A stretch of 64,000 bases of DNA, taken from the NCBI GenBank assembly GCA_029204225.1, contig CM055111.1, forward strand, positions 43,836,815 to 43,900,814. The letters are read 5' to 3'. The notes below the pieces were generated by a model. That model made no database searches. It saw only the letters and a list, made by a program, of their open reading frames with translations, and was not told the DNA's origin. Shown piece by piece: positions 57,726 to 64,000 of the stretch; position 1 is the first letter of the stretch, and every line of letters starts with the position of its first letter. A program made the position numbers and the translations under genes. Origin of the DNA: Diphasiastrum complanatum (lineage: Eukaryota; Streptophyta; Lycopodiopsida; Lycopodiales; Lycopodiaceae).

Positions 57726-58049
57726 ACTTTTTGATTTACAAGCATCTTCATAGCAAGTTGGTTTATCAAGCATTGAAGTAAGAAAAGTATAGAAAGTGAA
57801 AATTGAGGTGCCTTCCCTTTGATCACCTTTGCCAATGTAGGTGAGCCTAGATGGCTCGACCCTTGTTCGAGTGTATCTTCTTGGAGTCCTTGGATCTGTT
57901 GGATTTATTTCCTTTACTCTCCTAAATCCTATGTTAATCTGCCTCCATTCATGTTGCTACATTTTTTTTACTCATGTTGTCGCACAGTCTGCATGTATAC
58001 ATGTAAAATAAGACAGACGAATAAAACGCGACTGTCTGCATAAATACAA

Positions 58050-59121
58050 GTAAATTTCCATAGGAGAAAAAGGCGAAAAACACGACACTGTGTTTTTACA
58101 CGTGATTTGTGACAGGCGAAAAAGATGACACTACCCTACAAAATGTCGAAGGCGCCCTAATGGAAAAGCGAAGGCACCCGGTAAATCAAATCCTAAGGCA
58201 TTTGTCAGAGTGTCGCATTTTTCGCATCTTCACCAACGTTCATTTCAACGAAGGCTGACGTCGCAGCCTTCTCACGCTCATCCCATGCAACTATGCAATC
58301 AGATTTGACAACGACAACAACCACCCACGATCTCCCACAGATAGCACATCCAATTTGTACTTTCTTCATCTTCACACCTGTAAAATTATGTATATATTGA
58401 ATACCATTTGCGTATTCTTACATGCACACGCACATGTAAGAGAAACAAGCAACAAGCATAATAGCATCACAAGCTTATCAGAGATAGACAAAGTAGATGA
58501 TTTCGCACATCAATTCTTTGTATTGTCAGTAATAGGTTTATTTCTTTCACAGATTGGATTAGCTTTGTAGAGCACGTGGTTTCGTCCGCTATTGTCTTGT
58601 GCTCAACAACATTATTGACTTGTATATTTTGCTATACTTAATCTGATAACAACTTTGTTTGTTCTGCGTTCAGATTTGTGTCAATATTGCTATACTTTTC
58701 TACATTCTGTATGACTCTCTTATTACTTAATTTGGTAGTCTGTTCTTAGCGAATTATTATTAGTCTAGCTGTTCGCGACTGATTATCAATCGAGCTCAAT
58801 CGAGCTCTTCAAGAATCATTCGCGACAAATAATTTGTCTTGCTGTTCGCGACAAACTATCTTTTTGATGTTTTGTTGCTTAATGTTTGGCTACGTAATCA
58901 GATCGAACGTGATTTCAATCACTAACGTTCTGTTTGGCGTTTCTGATACGCATAGTCATGCTTAGAAAAAGAGTGAGATAGCTCATTCCGCTGTGCACAA
59001 ACACTTTTTTGTTCGAGTTTGTTTCTTTTGTTTCGAGTTTCGAGTTTCTTTTCGTGTTCGTTTCTTTTAGAGCTATTTTTTTTTTCATTTCTCTCTCTCG
59101 CACAACCTTCTCTCTCCAACA
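58050..59121 (+). repeat. 5' LTR region of a Ty1/copia element
   Basis: The right end is fixed by the primer site at 59122. The left end is not clear. The first 200 bases carry GCGAAAAAG and CGAAGGCGCCC motifs shared with 28.8-29.1 and 29.85-30.0 kb. Near 58740-58850 the motif TTCGCGAC recurs at least three times. Confidence 0.6.
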
Positions 59122-59133
59122 TGGTATCAGAGC
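59122..59133 (+). promoter_or_regulatory. Primer-binding site (tRNA-iMet)
   Basis: TGGTATCAGAGC, perfect, after CTCTCCAACA and 142 bases before the gag start at 59276. Confidence 0.88.
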
Positions 59134-59275
59134 TATTTTCGTAGCCTGATAAGCTTCCACAGTACAAGACTATACCAGCCAATAGAGTAATTGTCTTCTT
59201 GTTTTGTAATCCAATACTAGATTATCATACTTAGGTCATTGATGGTTTTTTCTATCACCTAAACTAATCTTCCAC

Positions 59276-60888
59276 ATGGATTCCCAAGGGAAAGCCAGTC
59301 CTATCATGGACAAGCTTGATGGAGCCAATTACCATATGTGGAAATTTAAGATGAAAACTGTACTAATGGCTAAAGAATCGTATGACGTTGTTACAGGTGC
59401 AGAAGGGAAACCCGAAGCAAACGACACAACAATCGCCAGATGAAAGCTGAAGGATGGAAAGGCTTTTGCACTGATCATCCTCAACATTACGAATATCCAG
59501 ATCAGCCATGTATCTGAGGCCCAGACATTCAAAGAAGTCTGGGACATCTTGAGCACACTATATTACTATGTTGTTGTAGGAAGACAAGCGGAGGAATGAA
59601 GCCTCAAGTTCCTCAGCTGATTCTCACGCCTTATACACCAACAAGAGCACGACTAAGCAAAAGAAGAAGAAAGGCCCGAAGCAATCAAAGCCAGACCAAA
59701 AACCAGCACAACACAAAGAACAGTTGAATCCGCTGACGAAGAAGAAGCTGTTTTGCAAATACTACAAGTGAAACAACCATGAAATTCAAGACTGTCAGAT
59801 ACTGCAAGCAAAGAACAACATCAAGGGGGCAGTCGAATCAAGTGGCAAATGTAGCTGCAGAAGCTCCACAACCTATTCAAGAAGCGGATCATGATGCCTT
59901 CATAACCAGCCATCAAGGAGCATCCGGCGACAGTTCTTGGTTCCTGGATTCTGGAGCCACTCAGCACATGACTAGCCTCATTGGTTGTTTCAAGTCCTAT
60001 ACACCTTATAGTACCTAGAAATATGTTCACCTTGGCGACAATAGCACACAAGCTATTAAAGGTGAAGGTACTAGCTTTGCAAATGATCAGTCTAAGCTAC
60101 TTTCTAAAGTCCTATATGTACCAAAGTTGTCTATGAATCTGCTCTCTGTAAGCAAAATCACAAATCCAGGACATAGAGTAGAATTCGAATGTGATCAGTG
60201 CAAAGTAGTTGATAGGAGGACAAGCAAGATCCTAGCACTCGAAAAGAGGCATGGATACTTGTATAAATTAAGCCATTGCTTTTCTGCCTCTAGTCAGGCG
60301 CTCAATACTTCTATTCATGCAAATAAAAGTTTACTTTGGCATTATAGACTTGGTCACTTGGATCATGCTGTTGTACAACAAATGTCTAGACAATCTATTG
60401 TTCTTGATCTCGACTATCCTCGTGATAAAGTCGAGTTACCTTTCTGTCAAGACTGTCTAGTTGGTAAACAGACTAGAAAACCATTTAAATCAAGCCATCA
60501 GCATATTGCTAGAGGATTGTTAGACGTTGTACATTCAGACATTTGTGGCCCGATGAAAAATCCTTTGTTGAAGTATGCAAAGTATTTTATAACTTTTATT
60601 GATGAATTTTCCAGAAGGACTATGGTGTACTTTATAAAGAAGAAATCAGAAGCCTTCAATTGCTTCAGAATCTTCAAGGAGCGTGCAGAAAAAGAGACTG
60701 GACGGACGATCAAGGCTCTAAGGTCAGACAATGGTGGAGAATATATCTCTATCGAGTTTAAGGAGTACTGCCAAAGCCAGGGCATTGAACAGCAATTCAT
60801 CACTCCTTACAGTCCTCAGTCTAATGGCTTAGTCGAAGAAAAAGAAGATTTGAAATACTCTATATTACCACTAATACCGAATTCATGA
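59276..60888 (+). pseudogene. Ty1/copia gag, protease and partial integrase
   Basis: Gag starts MDSQGKASPIMDKLDGANYH and is broken by stops from 59441; the knuckle is lost (ends ...FCKYYK with a stop). From 59779 the frame carries an intact protease site (WFLDSGATQHMTS), a stop at 60016-60018, then 60127-60888. This last part has LLWHYRLGHLDHAVV, CQDCLVGKQTRKPF and the integrase acids in VVHSDICGP, LRSDNGGEYIS and PQSNGLVEEKE. It breaks off just after the catalytic Glu; RT, RNase H and 3' LTR are missing. Confidence 0.92.
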
Positions 60889-61168
60889 AAAAAAGATAGC
60901 AAACTAGAATCAAAATTAGACATTTCAACAAAAAAAAATACAGAAGAAAGATTTTGAATATCGCTCTCAGGCGCATAATGCAGGTTAGATTAGAACCTCA
61001 AGGCCCTATGCGCTCGAAAGAGCGATATCGGAACAAGCAGTATCGGATCCAGGCGCAAGTGTGTAAACAGATCATAAGAAGAATTTATCTTTAAGAGATG
61101 CATTCTTGAGAAATCCAGTAAAGAAGGGCTTCAATAAGAGTGAAGCGGGTGCTTGAGTTAGTGCACTC

Positions 61169-61268
61169 ATATATCTATATATACATATATATATGTATAT
61201 ATACACAGATATATGTATATATAGACATATATACATATATATACATACATATACATACGTATATATCT
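61169..61268 (+). repeat. AT/TATACA-rich microsatellite
   Basis: About 100 bases of ATATAC and ATATGTAT units with few interruptions. Confidence 0.85.
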
Positions 61269-61269
61269 A

Positions 61270-63800
61270 GATCCTTGAGTTTCTAGTCAATATACTTGAT
61301 GTCTTAATTTTTTTTTTTTCATTTTTGCAAGAAACTAATATAGTAAATAATTGGCTTTTGAAATGTTTTTAGCAGAAAATATTGGAGAGTAAATATGTTT
61401 GGTGGTGTGAGATCCAAAATTCAAGTTATTATTTTCTTGCAAACATTTTACTCACACTTTGCAATTTACAGTCTGCATGTTGGTGCTTTCAATGTTGTGA
61501 CTAGCTTTCATTACATATCCCTGTTTTTGGGTTATAGAAAATACTACTTAAATAATGTTAAGTCATATTAGTGATTTTTGTACTCATGACGTATTGCAAA
61601 CCCTTTAAATTTACAAAAAGAATCTAAAAAAGCGTGTCTCCACCATTTTTCTCTTTATAAGATTTTGTGTTATAGTGAGTGTTCACCAAATGTTGACTAG
61701 TACATGCAAGGCTTCATATTGATAAAAAAATGTGTCTGCTATGTGTTAGTGTCGAGAGAATGATGGAGCACTTTATGAATGCCATTTATCATTGCAAGAA
61801 AGTGTTTCTAGTTGGATCTAAATAAGCACAAACTTGGCCAATATGAATGTGATCTTCATGAAAGTGGATAATGAAGGGTTTTTTTTCCATAGTATGGTTC
61901 ACGGTGAATGCTCATGTCATGTGAAAAATATGGAATTTGTAAACAAACCTCTATTGAAGGAGATGGATTGTTGCCTCGTACGCCAATGCTGCTTAAGAGG
62001 CATGTCCAATCTTTATGATACACTTATCAATGAAGTAGTGAAAGAAAAGGGTCGAACATTGTGACATAAAGAGTGCCTAGGTCCAGTTAACAACAATTTT
62101 AGGAGATTATTTGGATTGGGATTCTCTTTGAAGACATTGAATATTTACAATTTTCTTCTATCAGTGTTAATGTTGTTATTGGTCAGTTGGCGGCAATGCT
62201 GATAAAATTTGTGGTACTAGGAGATTTCAATAGATTTTTTTTAATATAATTGGCTAAAACAATGTGTGTGTGGGCCGACATGTTCCCCAATGAAAGTGAG
62301 ATGTTAAGGTTATTGAAAGAAAGAATATGGTTGTTCTCCTCTTCTTAGTTTATTACAAAATCATAATAATAAACTATCGAACAAGAATCTATTGATATAA
62401 TGACTTTTACAAGATTTTCCTTGCATTTCAATCTACCACCAACTTTAATGTTAAAAAAGTAACTCTCTCAATCCAAGAAGGTTTCTATGTTAGAACTAAC
62501 AACTTAAGTCTGACAATTGTGCAAGATCGATGTTTCTCAACATTAAAATACAAATGACTACCATGATATAGCATACAACAGGAATACATTGAGTGACACA
62601 TACATATATACACATACATCTATAGAATGGGCTTTCCAAGCCACAATCCACAAACAAAATTCTACTTTGACAATATGTCCCTTTCATTTATCTTTTTAAA
62701 GAGTTGTATTACATTGTAAAGAGTTTAATTATCACATTTAACTTTATAATTGCCCAGCCCAATTAAAAAATCATTTCTAAACATCTACTTTAAAGCACAA
62801 GTTTATTACATGTGTTCACTAGCATCATTATGTAGGATATTTACATTGTACATCCAAATTTCTATGCCAACCACAATTTGAGTTGCACAAATGCCCACTT
62901 AGGAATTCATTCCTTAACATCTCCTTCTAAGCACAAGTTTACTACTAGTGTGTTTTTTGCAACAATATTACTTAGCGCTAGCATCATTATCTACATTGTA
63001 CATCCAACATTTTACTAGGCCAATTTTGGAGCCATGTATTCCTATTCCAAGGGAGTTGAGCTTGGGTCTACTTTTGAAGTCCCTACTCTAGACATAGACC
63101 AAAGTTCAATGTTAGACATTGGGTCCCATGTAACTTGTCTTATCCAACTCCACTATGGTGCCAACAAATATTGTACCATAATTTTATTACTAAAGGTATT
63201 TATACCCTTAGTTGTCGGTTACCAAATGTTATGACACTTTCCAAGATTGATAATCAATCAATGGTTATTTTGGTTGTGAGTTGAGTTATCAATCTATAAC
63301 CAAAGTAAATGTAAGGCCTTATAATCTAAGTTTGCATTATTTTGACACAAAATATTGTATTCCATTGAGCTTACAAATTCAAAATAAAATTTTTGTGCAA
63401 TTATTTTTGCACCTGAATTGATAATGGAAGTGAATTTCATTGAGATTACAAGTTCAAATTTTGAGTTTATGCGTGCTGATTTTCTTGTGCACATGCTGAT
63501 GACTAGAATTAGATTTTATTGAGCTTGCAAGCTCATTATATTTTAAATTTCTGCTTGCTGATTTTTTTTGCAGATGTTTTGATTATTGGAATTAATAAGA
63601 GTATATATAGCATTCAGTTTTATTTGTTTAAATACCCTAAGCTATTGAGAACCAGCTCTTGAAATCATTTTTCATGGAATCATAATCAGTCGGTTATAAA
63701 AAAATAAGGGAACCCTCAAATGCCCGGAGTTTGTGGTTCTAAAGATTCCAAAGATTAAAATAAATCACCCGCAACCGCGGGGTATTAAAACATTCATATA
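61270..63800 (+). other. Non-coding interval, 61.3-63.8 kb
   Basis: No domain recognised. The open frame at 61834-62064 (76 codons) has no hallmark. A degenerate duplication of about 130 bases lies near 62798-63020, sharing GCACAAGTTTA, CTAGCATCATTAT and TACATTGTACATCCAA. Confidence 0.5.
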
Positions 63801-63811
63801 AGGCATGACAA

Positions 63812-63850
63812 TGTTGCATTTACTTTGAATATATCCAAGTAAATGCAACA
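63812..63850 (+). repeat. Perfect 14-base inverted repeat
   Basis: TGTTGCATTTACTT, 11-base loop, AAGTAAATGCAACA. It is free-standing in AT-rich DNA, with no T-run after it and no gene beside it. Confidence 0.85.
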
Positions 63851-64000
63851 CCTGTTGAAAAGACTCTGAAGCACTAGGCTGGGAATAACTTTCAAAAAGC
63901 AAATGCTAAAAACTTAAAAAACACCAGAAATTTATCGAGTATCAGTAAAGGGACTATTTTATTCTGGATATGAGATTATAGAGTCATCAGCTGTAGCCAC

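Noticed and set aside
61834-62064. Small Cys-containing gene of 76 codons
   Set aside because: No motif spacing matches a known zinc fold, and surrounding sequence has no coding continuation.

Overview
The window looks like repeat-rich nuclear DNA of a land plant. It is AT-rich, contains no dense gene cluster, and is filled with degraded LTR retrotransposons of both superfamilies. Several carry the plant-typical primer site complementary to initiator tRNA-Met (TGGTATCAGAGC). Tat/Athila-like Ty3/gypsy and chromodomain-bearing chromovirus lineages are both present. I can support only one host gene. Its 10.7 kb transposon-filled intron fits a large plant genome; a fern or other seedless plant is possible, but that is a guess.

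Host gene: a three-exon minus-strand gene (8186-20060) encodes a 319-residue TPR protein with an acidic C-terminus. All splice junctions are GT/AG and phase 0. Intron 1 (9142-19862) holds a wrecked Ty3/gypsy element, a solitary LTR with a long non-coding body, and a 5'-truncated Ty1/copia RT-RNase H fragment. Every classifiable insertion lies antisense to the gene.

Left flank (1-5677): a Tat/Athila-like gypsy element with an LTR end, a minisatellite leader, broken gag, RNase H and integrase without a reverse transcriptase, and an extra 3' ORF. From 20.5 to 30.6 kb there is a chromovirus integrase scrap, a second copy of the non-coding LTR element, a nearly full-length but dead Ty1/copia, and smaller copia pieces.

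Centre (30610-36315): the most notable object is a very young, non-autonomous LTR retrotransposon on the minus strand. It has two 865 bp LTRs that I read as identical, a TTTTT target duplication, a perfect tRNA-iMet primer site, a polypurine tract and one open 671-codon ORF. The ORF has a CCHC zinc knuckle followed by a duplicated module of about 165 residues that I do not recognise. There is no protease, RT or integrase. It interrupts an older copia gag fragment. Its LTRs are rich in CACGTG cores, a trait shared with a diverged relative at 41-47 kb.

From 38 to 47 kb lies a gutted copia element (primer site, gag stub, RNase H tail) whose interior holds an antisense decayed reading frame of unknown identity. 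Its 3' LTR region is split by a 5'-truncated chromovirus flanked by an exact 68 bp direct repeat. From 50.6 to 54.6 kb is a second Tat/Athila-like element in reverse orientation (3' LTR plus a long GC-rich 3' ORF). From 56.9 to 60.9 kb are two more copia fragments. The rest is AT-rich non-coding DNA with local tandem repeats.
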